From Tateyamaria sp. syn59 (GTDB lineage Bacteria > Pseudomonadota > Alphaproteobacteria > Rhodobacterales > Rhodobacteraceae): a stretch of DNA of 64,000 bases. The stretch is from the NCBI RefSeq assembly GCF_007995245.1, contig NZ_VCBA01000002.1, positions 488,944-552,943 of the forward strand, given 5' to 3'. This document shows positions 34,766-44,873 of the stretch, piece by piece. The position numbers and the translations under genes were made by a program. The notes under the pieces are model-generated. The model saw nothing but the letters and a program-made list of their open reading frames with translations, was not told the origin of the DNA and made no database searches. Every line of letters starts with the position of its first letter. The first letter of the stretch is position 1.

Positions 34766-34851
34766 TGGTACGGGCGGTGGGACTCGAACCCACACGGGCG
34801 TCAGCCCTTCGGATTTTAAGTCCGATATGTCTACCATTCCATCACGCCCGC
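34766..34851 (-). tRNA. tRNA-Leu (TAA)
   Basis: An 86-nt class II cloverleaf with the anticodon TAA in the loop CTTAAAA, a long variable arm (GGGCTGACGCCC) and an encoded CCA. The first acceptor pair is G1-U72. It lies between the chemoreceptor and the TPR protein genes, on the same strand as both. Confidence 0.95.
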
Positions 34852-34897
34852 GTCTCATGTGTGATAGGCAATCAGGCGCATGACCTCAAGGCTGCGA

Positions 34898-35455
34898 TTA
34901 CAGCTCTTCGCCCAGAGTTCCCAAGGGCGCACCGTCGGCAAGCAGGTGACGTTCCGACAGCCAAGGATTGTTCTTGAGCGCCGCTTCAAGCTGTGCCCGA
35001 GCCTCGTCGCGGCGCCCAAGGTTCATCAATGTCAGTGCGCGCCCTGATTGCGCACCCACGTGATCCGGCGACAGGGACAGCGCCCGATCCAAATCGCTGA
35101 GCGCCGCCGCGAAGTCCTCTCTCAAGAAGTTGGTAAAGGCACGTTGATTGTAGCCTTCGGCGTAGTTCGGGCAGTAGACTACCAAGGCATCAAAACTCTC
35201 GTAGGCCCCGGCAAAATCAAAGTCGCCGCGCTGGCGCATTCCGCGATCCAGCACCTCCTGTGCTGCGGCATCGGGCGCCCGCAACCACATTTGCCACATC
35301 TTGTCCGACGCCGCACGGCCTGCGCGTTCATTGGGCGCGGCATTGGCCTCTGCAATAAGTGTTGCAAGCTCTTTGGCGATGTCGGGCGCCGCAGGACAGG
35401 CGAGCACGGATACAGGCGCGCACGCTATCACAAGGGCTGAGATAAACTGTTTCAT
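34898..35455 (-). CDS. Secreted tetratricopeptide-repeat protein
   Basis: A 185-residue protein with a signal peptide (about 1-19, ending VLAC; the cysteine could also be lipidated) and TPR helices from about residue 60 on, such as GDFDFAGAYESFDALVVYCP and the following repeat AEGYNQRAFTNF. TPRs bind other proteins; the partner is unknown. The gene lies 43 bases after putR on the same strand. Confidence 0.82.
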   Translation of the reverse strand: MKQFISALVIACAPVSVLACPAAPDIAKELATLIAEANAAPNERAGRAASDKMWQMWLRAPDAAAQEVLDRGMRQRGDFDFAGAYESFDALVVYCPNYAEGYNQRAFTNFLREDFAAALSDLDRALSLSPDHVGAQSGRALTLMNLGRRDEARAQLEAALKNNPWLSERHLLADGAPLGTLGEEL

Positions 35456-35498
35456 AGCAGCAAAAATGACGCTGCCGACGGTTCGGTCAAGTTCTGGG

Positions 35499-36011
35499 TC
35501 AGTCCAGTCCCGGTAGCATCACCTCTTTGACAGCCTCCATCGCCACATAGGTCGATGTGGACGCGACATGCGGCAGACCGGAAATCACGTCCCCCAGAAA
35601 CTGACGATAATGCGCCATGTTGCGCGTCCGAACCTTGAGTAGATAGTCAAAATGGCTTGCGATCATGTGGGCCTGTTCGATCTCGGGCACCTGTTGCACG
35701 GCCGCGTTAAACGCCCGCAAGGCCGCTTCACGTGTGTCGCTCAACCGCACTTCGACAAAGGCCACGTGGTCCAGCCCAAGCGAAATCGGGTCGAGCAGCG
35801 CGCGGTATCCCATGATGATGCCAGACTTTTCCAAACGACGAAGCCGCGCTTGCGTCGGCGACTTGGACAGACCGATGCGCACAGCAAGGTCGGTGATGCT
35901 GATCCGCCCATCCTCGGCCAGTGCAGCGAGAATCGATTGATCCAGCCGGTCCAGCGCGACTGACTGTTTTTGCGGTGTGTCCGCCTGCTGCCTTACCATT
36001 TGTTCTGCCAC
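35499..36011 (-). CDS. putR: Lrp/AsnC family regulator, PutR type
   Basis: A 170-residue Lrp-type regulator with an N-terminal helix-turn-helix (about 22-80, including ISITDLAVRIGLSKSPTQARLRRL) and a C-terminal RAM/AsnC ligand domain. It is divergent from putA, and in Alphaproteobacteria this arrangement is PutR, which activates putA in response to proline. The start is uncertain: a GTG at 36011 or an ATG at 35999; neither has a strong ribosome site. The divergent gap of about 70 bases should hold its operator. Confidence 0.88.
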   Translation of the reverse strand: MAEQMVRQQADTPQKQSVALDRLDQSILAALAEDGRISITDLAVRIGLSKSPTQARLRRLEKSGIIMGYRALLDPISLGLDHVAFVEVRLSDTREAALRAFNAAVQQVPEIEQAHMIASHFDYLLKVRTRNMAHYRQFLGDVISGLPHVASTSTYVAMEAVKEVMLPGLD

Positions 36012-36081
36012 ACCCTGTCAGTTTGGAAATTACACCTTCTCCAGCGGTGATATACTATGCAAAACGAAAAGGGAAAGTGCC

Positions 36082-39000
36082 ATGCCACGCGACATCGACC
36101 CGAATATCGCCCTACAACTCGATGCAGGCATGTACGCCTGCTCCGACACAACCCTTCAATCTCTCATCCGGCAGGCCGAACTGACCCCGAGCGACCGCGC
36201 TGCCATCTGCGCAGCAGCAACGCAGCTCGTCACCGCCATTCGCACCCAATCCGCGCCGGGACTGATGGAGACATTTCTGGCCGAATACGGGCTCTCCACT
36301 GACGAAGGCATCGCGCTGATGTGCCTCGCCGAAGCGCTCCTGCGCGTCCCCGACGCCGACACCATCGACGCGCTGATCGAGGACAAGATCGCGCCGTCCG
36401 ACTGGGGCAAGCACCTGGGCCACTCAACGTCCACACTGGTCAATGCATCCACCTGGGCCCTTATGCTCACAGGCCGGGTGCTGGATGACGATCAACCCGG
36501 CCCCATCGGGCATCTGCGCGGCGCCATCAAACGACTGGGCGAACCTGTGATCCGCACCGCCGTATCCCGCGCGATGAAGGAAATGGGCCGCCAGTTCGTG
36601 TTGGGCGAAGACATCGACAGCGCCATGGACCGCGCCGCCGGGATGGAGGCGAAGGGCTTCACCTATTCTTACGACATGCTGGGTGAGGCCGCGCTGACCG
36701 AAGCGGATGCGCGCCGCTACCACCTGAGCTACTCGCGCGCCATCTCGGCCATCGCGCGGGCCTGCACCTCGGATGACATCCGCGAAAACCCTGGCATCTC
36801 GGTCAAGCTGTCGGCCTTGCACCCCCGCTACGAACGCGCACAGGTAGATGCCGTGATGCGCGATTTAGTGCCGCGCCTCCGCTCTTTGACCCTGCTCGCT
36901 GCCTCCGCCGGCATGGGCCTCAACGTCGATGCGGAAGAAGCCGACCGCCTGTCGCTTTCCCTACAGGTGATCGACGCGGTGATGGGCGAAGCGGCGCTGG
37001 CAGGCTGGGACGGGTTTGGCATCGTCGTACAGGCCTATGGTCCGCGCGCAGGCATCACCATCGACGCGATCCATGACATGGCGACACGGCACGACCGCAA
37101 GGTGATGGTGCGGCTGGTCAAGGGCGCGTATTGGGACACCGAGATCAAGCGCGCCCAGGTCGAGGGCGTCGCTGGCTTCCCCGTCTTCACCCGCAAGGCG
37201 GCCACCGATGTCTCCTACATTGCCAATGCGCGCAAGCTGCTTGGGCTGACTGACCGCATCTACCCCCAATTTGCCACGCACAACGCGCACACCGTCGCAG
37301 CCATCCTGCACATGGCCGACGGCCAACCCTTTGAATTCCAACGGCTTCACGGCATGGGCGAGGCGCTGCATACAATGGTGATGCGCGCCCAGAACACCCG
37401 CTGCCGCATCTACGCACCCGTGGGCGCACACCGCGACCTGCTCGCCTACCTGGTGCGGCGTCTCCTGGAAAACGGGGCAAATTCCAGTTTCGTCAACCAG
37501 ATCGTGGACGAGTACGTCCCCCCAGAGGTCGTCGCCGCCGATCCATTCGACACACTCCAAGACACCCCGATCACCATTCCGGATGGCCCCGCGCTCTTTG
37601 CCCCCGAACGGCGCAATTCGCAGGGCTTCGACCTCACACACCTGCCAACGCTCGATCAGATCGAAACCGCCCGCGCGCCCTTCGCGCAGCATCAGTGGCA
37701 CGCTAAGTCTATGACCATCACGCCCGGACAAGGCGAAAGCACAACCGCTCTCAACCCCGCCCACCCCTCCGACACGGTGGGGCAGGTGTCTTGGGCAACG
37801 CCCACCATGGCCAAACAGGCATACGCAGACGCCGCACCATGGGATGCACCGGCAGACCAACGCCGCGCCATCCTCAACACCGCCGCCGACCTCTACGAAC
37901 AGCACTTCGGCGAACTCTTTGCCCTGCTCGCCCGCGAGGCCGGAAAAACCCTGCCCGACGCCGTCGCCGAACTGCGCGAGGCTGTCGATTTCCTCCGCTA
38001 CTACGCCACTCAAGCCGACGATAGCGCGCCCGCAGGCACCTTCACCTGCATCTCTCCCTGGAACTTCCCGCTCGCCATCTTCACCGGCCAGATCGCCGCG
38101 GCGCTTGCCGCCGGCAACGCAGTGCTGGCCAAACCAGCCGAGCAAACGCCCGTCATCGCCCACCGCGCCATCTCGCTCCTGCACGAGGCAGGCGTCCCTC
38201 TCCACGTCCTGCAACTCCTACTAGGCGCAGGCGACATCGGTGCCGCCCTCACCGCCGACGCGCGCGTGTCCGGGGTCGCCTTCACCGGCTCCACCGAAAC
38301 CGCACTACGCATCCGCGCCAGCCTCGCAGACAACGCAGCGCCCGGCACACCGCTCATTGCCGAAACCGGCGGGCTCAACGCCATGATCGTGGACAGCACC
38401 GCCCTGCCCGAACAGGCCGTCCGCAGCATCATCGAAAGCGCCTTCCAATCCGCAGGCCAACGCTGCTCCGCCCTCCGCTGCCTCTATGTGCAGGAAGACA
38501 TCGCACTCCACCTAACCGAGATGCTGATGGGGGCGATGGACGCGCTCCAGGTCGGGCACCCCTGGCACCTGTCGACGGATGTCGGCCCCGTCATCGACAG
38601 CGAAGCACACGCCATCATCGCCACATACATCGCGAACGCGCAGGCGCAGGGACGGCTCCTTCACCAGCTGAAAACACCATCAGACGACCACTTCATCGCG
38701 CCCACCCTGATCCGCGTGAGCGGCATCGAAGACTTGGACCGCGAAATCTTCGGCCCCGTCCTGCACATCGCCACCTACAAGGCGCACGACCTCGACCAAG
38801 TGATCGACGCCATCAACCGCACGGGCTACGGGCTGACCTTCGGCCTGCACACGCGGATCGACGACCGCGTGCAGCACGTGACGGACCGGATCAGCGCGGG
38901 CAACCTCTATGTCAACCGCAACCAGATCGGCGCCATCGTCGGCAGCCAACCCTTTGGTGGGCACGGCCTGTCCGGCACAGGGCCGAAAGCGGGCGGGCCG

Positions 39001-39492
39001 GACTACCTGCTCCGGTTCCGCGCCATGACACCCGTGCAAGCATCCGAAGCATGGTCAAAGGCGGCTCCGTTGCCCGCGCTGCCCAAAACCGAAACCCAAA
39101 ACCACAGCAGCGCCTCGCTGCCCGGCCCCACAGGTGAATCCAATCTGCACAGCCGCCAAACCCGCCCCGCCCTGCTCTGCGCCGGTCCGGGCACCGAAAC
39201 AGCAGCCGCACAGGCAGAGGCCGTGCGCGCGTGCGGCGGCATCGCGGTCGAGGCGTCGGGGGCCGTAGAGCCGTCCACACTCACCGACGGCCCGGCCTAT
39301 GGCGGCGTGCTCTGGTGGGGCGACACGGACACGGGCCGCGCCATTGCACAGGCACTTGCAAAACGCGACGGCCCGATCATCCCGCTGATCACTGGCCACC
39401 CCGACGGCGCGCACGCACTGATCGAACGACACGTCTGCGTGGATACCACCGCATCAGGCGGAAACGCAGTCCTGCTGGGCGCTGCGAGCTGA
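36082..39492 (+). CDS. putA: Bifunctional proline dehydrogenase / delta-1-pyrroline-5-carboxylate dehydrogenase
   Basis: A 1136-residue two-step enzyme oxidising proline to glutamate. A flavin-binding PRODH barrel covers about residues 150-460 (VKGAYWDTEIKRAQ), and an aldehyde dehydrogenase domain about 540-1000 with the catalytic cysteine in SAGQRCSALR. A C-terminal segment of about 110 residues follows, as in long PutA forms. There is no N-terminal ribbon-helix-helix, so it does not repress itself; control is by the divergent putR. ATG 36082 is preceded by a purine-rich GGGAAA. It may be induced by proline as a carbon and nitrogen source. Confidence 0.95.
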   Translation: MPRDIDPNIALQLDAGMYACSDTTLQSLIRQAELTPSDRAAICAAATQLVTAIRTQSAPGLMETFLAEYGLSTDEGIALMCLAEALLRVPDADTIDALIEDKIAPSDWGKHLGHSTSTLVNASTWALMLTGRVLDDDQPGPIGHLRGAIKRLGEPVIRTAVSRAMKEMGRQFVLGEDIDSAMDRAAGMEAKGFTYSYDMLGEAALTEADARRYHLSYSRAISAIARACTSDDIRENPGISVKLSALHPRYERAQVDAVMRDLVPRLRSLTLLAASAGMGLNVDAEEADRLSLSLQVIDAVMGEAALAGWDGFGIVVQAYGPRAGITIDAIHDMATRHDRKVMVRLVKGAYWDTEIKRAQVEGVAGFPVFTRKAATDVSYIANARKLLGLTDRIYPQFATHNAHTVAAILHMADGQPFEFQRLHGMGEALHTMVMRAQNTRCRIYAPVGAHRDLLAYLVRRLLENGANSSFVNQIVDEYVPPEVVAADPFDTLQDTPITIPDGPALFAPERRNSQGFDLTHLPTLDQIETARAPFAQHQWHAKSMTITPGQGESTTALNPAHPSDTVGQVSWATPTMAKQAYADAAPWDAPADQRRAILNTAADLYEQHFGELFALLAREAGKTLPDAVAELREAVDFLRYYATQADDSAPAGTFTCISPWNFPLAIFTGQIAAALAAGNAVLAKPAEQTPVIAHRAISLLHEAGVPLHVLQLLLGAGDIGAALTADARVSGVAFTGSTETALRIRASLADNAAPGTPLIAETGGLNAMIVDSTALPEQAVRSIIESAFQSAGQRCSALRCLYVQEDIALHLTEMLMGAMDALQVGHPWHLSTDVGPVIDSEAHAIIATYIANAQAQGRLLHQLKTPSDDHFIAPTLIRVSGIEDLDREIFGPVLHIATYKAHDLDQVIDAINRTGYGLTFGLHTRIDDRVQHVTDRISAGNLYVNRNQIGAIVGSQPFGGHGLSGTGPKAGGPDYLLRFRAMTPVQASEAWSKAAPLPALPKTETQNHSSASLPGPTGESNLHSRQTRPALLCAGPGTETAAAQAEAVRACGGIAVEASGAVEPSTLTDGPAYGGVLWWGDTDTGRAIAQALAKRDGPIIPLITGHPDGAHALIERHVCVDTTASGGNAVLLGAAS

Positions 39493-39499
39493 GGCGGCG

Positions 39500-39546
39500 C
39501 CGTTTTCTGACACAGAAAACGGACCGGAAACCGTGTCGGTTTCCGG
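39500..39546. terminator. Two tandem perfect hairpins after putA
   Basis: CCGTTTTCTG-ACA-CAGAAAACGG at 39500-39522 has ten perfect pairs, and CCGGAAACC-GTGTC-GGTTTCCGG at 39524-39546 has nine, with one base between them. They fill the first half of the gap between putA and the rhomboid gene. There is no T run, so ending the putA message may involve the first hairpin, or the pair may protect the 3' end. Confidence 0.65.
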
Positions 39547-39589
39547 CACGCCCCTTGACCCCGGCCCCGCGCCAGCCAAGTGTCGGGGC

Positions 39590-40324
39590 ATGTTTCCGAT
39601 CCGTGATCACAACCCATCAGGCCGCACGCCCTACATCACCTACGCGCTGATGGCCGTGAACATCCTGGTGTTCCTCAGCTATGTCGGCCTGTTCTCCGAC
39701 GAACGCGCCCTCAGCCGCTTCTTCTTCGACTACGCCGCAATCCCCGCCCGGGTCGTGACAGGCGAGGGCGCCCTCACGCTCGTCAGCTCCATGTTCCTCC
39801 ACGGCGGCTGGCTGCATCTGGGGGGCAACATGCTCTTCCTCTACATCTTCGGCGACAATGTCGAAGACGAGATGGGGCATGGGCGTTTTCTCGGCTTCTA
39901 CATCGCCAGCGGCGTCGCCGCAGGGATGATCCACATCCTGTCGGCCCCCGATTCCATCGTCCCAGTCGTCGGAGCCTCCGGCGCCATCGCAGGGGTCATG
40001 GGCGCGTACCTCCTGCTGTTCCCCAAGGCACGGATCGACATCCTGCTGATCCTGATTATCATCTTCCGCGTCTTCCCGATCCCGGCATGGATCATGCTGG
40101 CGCTCTGGTTCGGGATGCAGTTCATCGGCGGCGTCGGCAGTGACCCGAATGCAGGCGGCGTCGCCTACTGGGCCCATGCGGGCGGGTTCATCGTCGGTAT
40201 TCTGCTCACAATCCCACTCTGGCTGCGGCTCGGCGGCCCCGGCTTCTGGCGGCGCACCGACGGGCACCCGCCCCACCCAGAGGCACGCTATTCAACCTCC
40301 CGCATCCCAAAGGTCAGACGATGA
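39590..40324 (+). CDS. Rhomboid family intramembrane serine protease
   Basis: A 244-residue membrane protein with about six hydrophobic helices. The catalytic serine lies in GASGAIAG and the histidine in WAHAGGF, with the conserved HGGWLHLGGNM loop before them, so the protease dyad is intact. It cleaves transmembrane segments; the substrate is unknown. The gene ends in an ATGA overlap with the GFA-family gene. Start ATG 39590 has only a weak ribosome site. Confidence 0.9.
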   Translation: MFPIRDHNPSGRTPYITYALMAVNILVFLSYVGLFSDERALSRFFFDYAAIPARVVTGEGALTLVSSMFLHGGWLHLGGNMLFLYIFGDNVEDEMGHGRFLGFYIASGVAAGMIHILSAPDSIVPVVGASGAIAGVMGAYLLLFPKARIDILLILIIIFRVFPIPAWIMLALWFGMQFIGGVGSDPNAGGVAYWAHAGGFIVGILLTIPLWLRLGGPGFWRRTDGHPPHPEARYSTSRIPKVRR

Positions 40325-40683
40325 AAGCTACCTGCCACTGCGGCGCCGTCGTGCTCGACGTCACTCTCACTGACGGGCTAGCAACCGCCGCCCGCTGCGA
40401 CTGCTCCTTCTGCCGCCGCCGCGCAGCACCGGCGGTCACGGCACCGAAGAACGGCGTCAAAATCCTGCAAGGCGGGGACAAGCTCACGCGCTACCAATGG
40501 GGCACCAACACGGCCAAACACCACTTCTGCAGCATCTGCGGCATCTATATGTACCACAACCGCCGCTCAAACCCGGATGAGATCGGCGTGAACATGGGCG
40601 CACTCGAAGGCGTGAACCCGGCCGAGCACGAACCGATGCCATGGCATGACGGGGTCAATCACCCCTCGGATGCGAAACCCTAG
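40321..40683 (+). CDS. GFA family (CENP-V/GFA domain) protein
   Basis: A 120-residue zinc protein of the GFA fold, with CHCGAVVL at 5-12, CDCSFCRRR near 28-36 and CSICGIYMYH near 72-81. Family members include glutathione-dependent formaldehyde-activating enzymes, but many are uncharacterised, so no reaction is assigned. The start overlaps the rhomboid stop by four bases, so the two are coupled; the end overlaps that of the converging inositol-phosphatase gene by four bases. Confidence 0.85.
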   Translation: MKATCHCGAVVLDVTLTDGLATAARCDCSFCRRRAAPAVTAPKNGVKILQGGDKLTRYQWGTNTAKHHFCSICGIYMYHNRRSNPDEIGVNMGALEGVNPAEHEPMPWHDGVNHPSDAKP

Positions 40684-41465
40684 GCGCGGATGATCTTGGC
40701 CAGCTGAGAAAACATGTTCTCGTTGGCACAAATTATCTCGCCATCGTCCAGAATGCTGCCGCTCTCGGTCAGCGGCTCAACCAGCCCACCGGCCTCACGC
40801 ACGATCAGCGACCCGGCAGCGATGTCCCAGGCATTCAAACGCCGTTCCCAATAGCCATCATAGCGACCCGCAGCAACGTACGCCAAATCCAGTGCCGCCG
40901 ACCCAAAACGCCGCACACCGGCACAGGTTGGCATCAACCGCGCCAGCTCCTTCAACGTCTCAGGCAAATCCGACCGCCCGCCAAAGGGCAGGCCCGTGGC
41001 AAAGACACACTCGATCAACTGCCGCCGCCCCGACACCCGCAAGCGGCTATCGTTCATAAAGGCACCACTGCCTTTCTCGGCAAAAAACATCTCGTCCTTG
41101 GCAGCGTCATAGACAACACCGGCGACAACCTGCCCCTTATGCTCCAGCGCGATGGAGACCGCCCAATGGGGCAGCCCGTGCAGAAAATTCGTGGTGCCAT
41201 CCAGCGGGTCCACGATCCAGCGGCGGGTCGGGTCCTCGCCATCCTCTTCACCACCCTCTTCAGCCAACCAGCCATAATTGGGCCTGGCGGTACGCAGTTC
41301 CTCCTTCAGGATCTCCTCGGCGGCCAGATCGGCCTTGGACACAAAGTCGCCCGCCCCCTTCATCGACACCTGCAGGTTCTCCACCTCGCGGAAGTCCTTG
41401 ACCAGCGACCGGCCCGCCTTGCGCGCGGCCTTCATCATGATGTTGAGATTTGCGCTGCCTTGCAT
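40680..41465 (-). CDS. Inositol monophosphatase family protein
   Basis: A 261-residue phosphatase of the inositol monophosphatase family (SuhB/CysQ group). The metal-binding motifs are present: AEEGGEEDGEDPTRRWIVDPLDGTTNF with DPLDGTT, and NAWDIAAG near the end. It hydrolyses a sugar or inositol phosphate; a role in ribosome or rRNA biogenesis, as in SuhB, is possible but unproven. ATG 41465 has CGGAG seven bases upstream; an ATG at 41483 is a less likely alternative. It is divergent from the MDR oxidoreductase gene. Confidence 0.92.
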   Translation of the reverse strand: MQGSANLNIMMKAARKAGRSLVKDFREVENLQVSMKGAGDFVSKADLAAEEILKEELRTARPNYGWLAEEGGEEDGEDPTRRWIVDPLDGTTNFLHGLPHWAVSIALEHKGQVVAGVVYDAAKDEMFFAEKGSGAFMNDSRLRVSGRRQLIECVFATGLPFGGRSDLPETLKELARLMPTCAGVRRFGSAALDLAYVAAGRYDGYWERRLNAWDIAAGSLIVREAGGLVEPLTESGSILDDGEIICANENMFSQLAKIIRA

Positions 41466-41576
41466 GGGGACGCTCCGGGGCATGGGAAAGATCAAGGGCG
41501 CGCTATAGCTGCGTGCTACACGGTTGCCAAGGGGGGACAGACCTGTTGAGTTCCCGCCAAACGCGAAAGGACGACC

Positions 41577-42614
<1,038 letters not shown>

Positions 42615-42616
42615 CT

Positions 42617-42669
42617 CCACAGGGTCGGCGGGCGGGCGCATTTGCGCAGCAACCGAGCCGCCCCCGACC
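42617..42669. terminator. Nested hairpin element C at a convergent gene end
   Basis: GGGTCGGCGGGCGGGCGC and GAGCCGCCCCCGACC are the outer arms, and TTTGC-GCA-GCAA the inner hairpin at 42641-42652. It lies between the stop of the MDR gene and the stop of the converging metR gene, as elements A, B and D do at other junctions. Confidence 0.72.
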
Positions 42670-43575
42670 TCACGCCGCCTGCAACTTCCGCGCCTCAACC
42701 CGCGCCAGATCAATCAGCTTTTCCATATACGGCTTACCCAGATCATCCTCCCGCACCGCCGCATAAAGCCGCCGGGTCAGCCCATCCTTGGTCAAGGGCC
42801 GGGTCACGTAATCACTCGAATACTTAACCTCCCGCACCACCCAATCGGGCAGCACCGACACCCCACGATTAGACGCCACCAACAACAAAATCACCGCAGT
42901 CAATTCCGCCTGCCGCACCGCCGCGGGCTCCACCTTCGCCGGGATCAGCAACTGACTGAACACATCCAACCGCGTCCGCTCCACCGGATAGGTAATTAAC
43001 GTCTGATCCCGAAAATCCCTGGCCTCCACATAAGGCTTCTGCGCCAACGGATGGGTCGAGGACGCCACGAAAACCGGCGCATAATCAAAGAGTTCGACAA
43101 AGGTGACACCGGGCAGATTCTCCGGATCCGACGACACCACCAGATCCACCTCCTCCTTCATCAGCGCAGGCAGCGCGTCAAAGGCAAGGCCGGGTCGAAT
43201 GTCCACATCCACATCCGGCCAACTCTTCCGAAACACTTCCAGCACAGGAAACAGCCACTCGAAACAGGCGTGACACTCAATGGCAATGTGCAGCCGCCCC
43301 GAGGACCCATCACGCAAGGCCGAAAACTCCGCTGCCGCCGCCTCCACCTGGGGCAAGACCTGCTCCGCCAGCCGCAACAACCGCAACCCCGCCGCCGACA
43401 GCTTCAAAGGCTTTGACCGGCGCACAAACAGCTCCACCCCCGCCTGATCCTCCAACCCCTTGATCTGATGGCTCAGCGCAGACTGGGTGATGTGAAGCTG
43501 ATCCGCCGCCCGCGCGAGCCCGCCCGCCTCGTGAATGGCCTTGATCGTGCGCAGGTGTCGAAACTCGATATGCAT
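42670..43575 (-). CDS. metR: LysR family regulator MetR
   Basis: A 301-residue LysR-type regulator. The winged helix-turn-helix spans about 1-62 (AADQLHITQSALSHQIKGLE), and the substrate domain about 90-300. It resembles MetR, the homocysteine-dependent activator of methionine genes. It is divergent from metF with a perfect MetR box (TGAA-N5-TTCA) between them, which supports the assignment. ATG 43575 was chosen because it begins the conserved N-terminus MHIEFRHLRT. Confidence 0.88.
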   Translation of the reverse strand: MHIEFRHLRTIKAIHEAGGLARAADQLHITQSALSHQIKGLEDQAGVELFVRRSKPLKLSAAGLRLLRLAEQVLPQVEAAAAEFSALRDGSSGRLHIAIECHACFEWLFPVLEVFRKSWPDVDVDIRPGLAFDALPALMKEEVDLVVSSDPENLPGVTFVELFDYAPVFVASSTHPLAQKPYVEARDFRDQTLITYPVERTRLDVFSQLLIPAKVEPAAVRQAELTAVILLLVASNRGVSVLPDWVVREVKYSSDYVTRPLTKDGLTRRLYAAVREDDLGKPYMEKLIDLARVEARKLQAA

Positions 43576-43603
43576 ACAGAACTCATGTTGATGATGAGAG
43601 TTA

Positions 43604-43616
43604 TGAATTTGCTTCA
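43604..43616. promoter_or_regulatory. MetR box between metR and metF
   Basis: TGAA-TTTGC-TTCA is an exact match to the known MetR consensus TGAA-N5-TTCA. It lies 45 bases before the metF start and 28 bases before metR. A second inverted pair, CTCAT/ATGAG, lies at 43582-43598 and may be another LysR-type contact. Confidence 0.8.
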
Positions 43617-43661
43617 AAATACCCGGCAGGGCATCCTGCAACAAGCCCAAAGGAGCCCCCT

Positions 43662-44531
43662 ATGCCCACACCCGACGTCGCCCTGTCGTTCGAAACCTTC
43701 CCCCCGAAGTCACTCGATGCGTCGTTCCACCTCTGGGACACGGTGCAGGCCCTCGCCCCCCTGAACCCCCGCTTCGTCTCCGTCACATACGGCGCGGGCG
43801 GCACAACACAATCCCTGACACAGGAAGCCGCGCAAACCTTGCGCAAAACTTCCGGCCTTCCAGTCGCCGCCCACCTCACCTGCACGGGCCAAAGCCGCGA
43901 TGACGTGCTGGCCACAGCCCAGCGCTACGCCAAAAGCGGGGTCAAGGACATCGTGGCCCTGCGCGGCGACGCCCCCGGCGGCGGCGCGTTCGAGGCGCAT
44001 CCCGACGGCTTTGCCAACAGCATCGACCTGATCCGCGCCCTCGCCGACCTGAACCAGTTCACAATCCGCGTGGGCGCCTACCCCGACAGCCACCCGGACG
44101 CGGCCTCGGCCCAACAAAACATCGACTGGCTCAAGGCAAAGCTCGACGCAGGCGCATCCGAAGCCATCACCCAATTCTTCTTCGAGCCCGACAGCTTCCT
44201 GCGCTTCCGCGACGCCTGCGCCGCCGCAGGCATCACCGCCCCGATCACGCCGGGCATCTTCCCCGTCGCCAATTGGGCGCGCGCCCGCAAATTTGCAGAC
44301 ATCTGCGGCACACCGATCCCAGCAGCCACGGCCACAGCCTTCGACCGGGCCGAACGCGAAGACCGCGCGCACCTCTTCGCCCTCACGCACTGCGCAGACC
44401 TCTGCGACACACTGATCAGCGAAGGGGTCGACAAACTACACTTCTACACGCTCAACCGCCCCGACCTCACATTGAAGGTTTGCCGCGCCTTGGGCCTCGT
44501 CCGCCCGACACAGATGCGCAATGTGGCGTAG
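43662..44531 (+). CDS. metF: Methylenetetrahydrofolate reductase
   Basis: A 289-residue FAD enzyme that reduces 5,10-methylene-THF to 5-methyl-THF, the methyl donor for methionine synthesis. Family segments are clear: SFETFPPKS at the start, SVTYGAGGT near 46, and ALRGDAPGG near 104. ATG 43662 has AGGAG seven bases upstream. It is divergent from metR with a MetR box between. No metE or metH follows; a 340-base gap rich in repeats does. Confidence 0.95.
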   Translation: MPTPDVALSFETFPPKSLDASFHLWDTVQALAPLNPRFVSVTYGAGGTTQSLTQEAAQTLRKTSGLPVAAHLTCTGQSRDDVLATAQRYAKSGVKDIVALRGDAPGGGAFEAHPDGFANSIDLIRALADLNQFTIRVGAYPDSHPDAASAQQNIDWLKAKLDAGASEAITQFFFEPDSFLRFRDACAAAGITAPITPGIFPVANWARARKFADICGTPIPAATATAFDRAEREDRAHLFALTHCADLCDTLISEGVDKLHFYTLNRPDLTLKVCRALGLVRPTQMRNVA

Positions 44532-44873
44532 ACCCAAGCCTCACAAACCGTCTCTGGCACGCAACCCCGCACACGCCGAAGCTCAGCCCCACCCATTCTC
44601 ACCTCAACAAGCGTGCGGCACAGCGGTGCGCGAGAAGGGCGCCACCCCACGGCGTTTGCCGCTGCGCGGACGGGTCCTGGGCTCCGCCCATTCTCACCTC
44701 AAAGACCGCCCGACGGCCTTTGCCGCTAAAGCGGACCGGTTCGAATTCCCTGTTTCGAAAAATCCCGGGGGAGTCGCCAAAGGCGACGGGGGCTGGCCCC
44801 CGCCACCACTTCCCACTAGACCAATCGGTCTGATCCCACTACCGTCCCGGCATCACGACCCGGAGACGTTACC
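44532..44873. repeat. Intergenic repeat array including R1 copy 2
   Basis: I see no gene in these 342 bases. They hold R1 copy 2 (the 26-base core at 44733-44758 is identical to 4015-4040), a partial R1 unit at 44657-44678, a 16-base direct repeat CCCATTCTCACCTCAA at 44592-44607 and 44689-44704, and a perfect hairpin GTCGCC-AAA-GGCGAC at 44775-44789 with a GC-rich stem beside it. This looks like a cluster of REP-like units between metF and the thioesterase gene. Confidence 0.75.
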
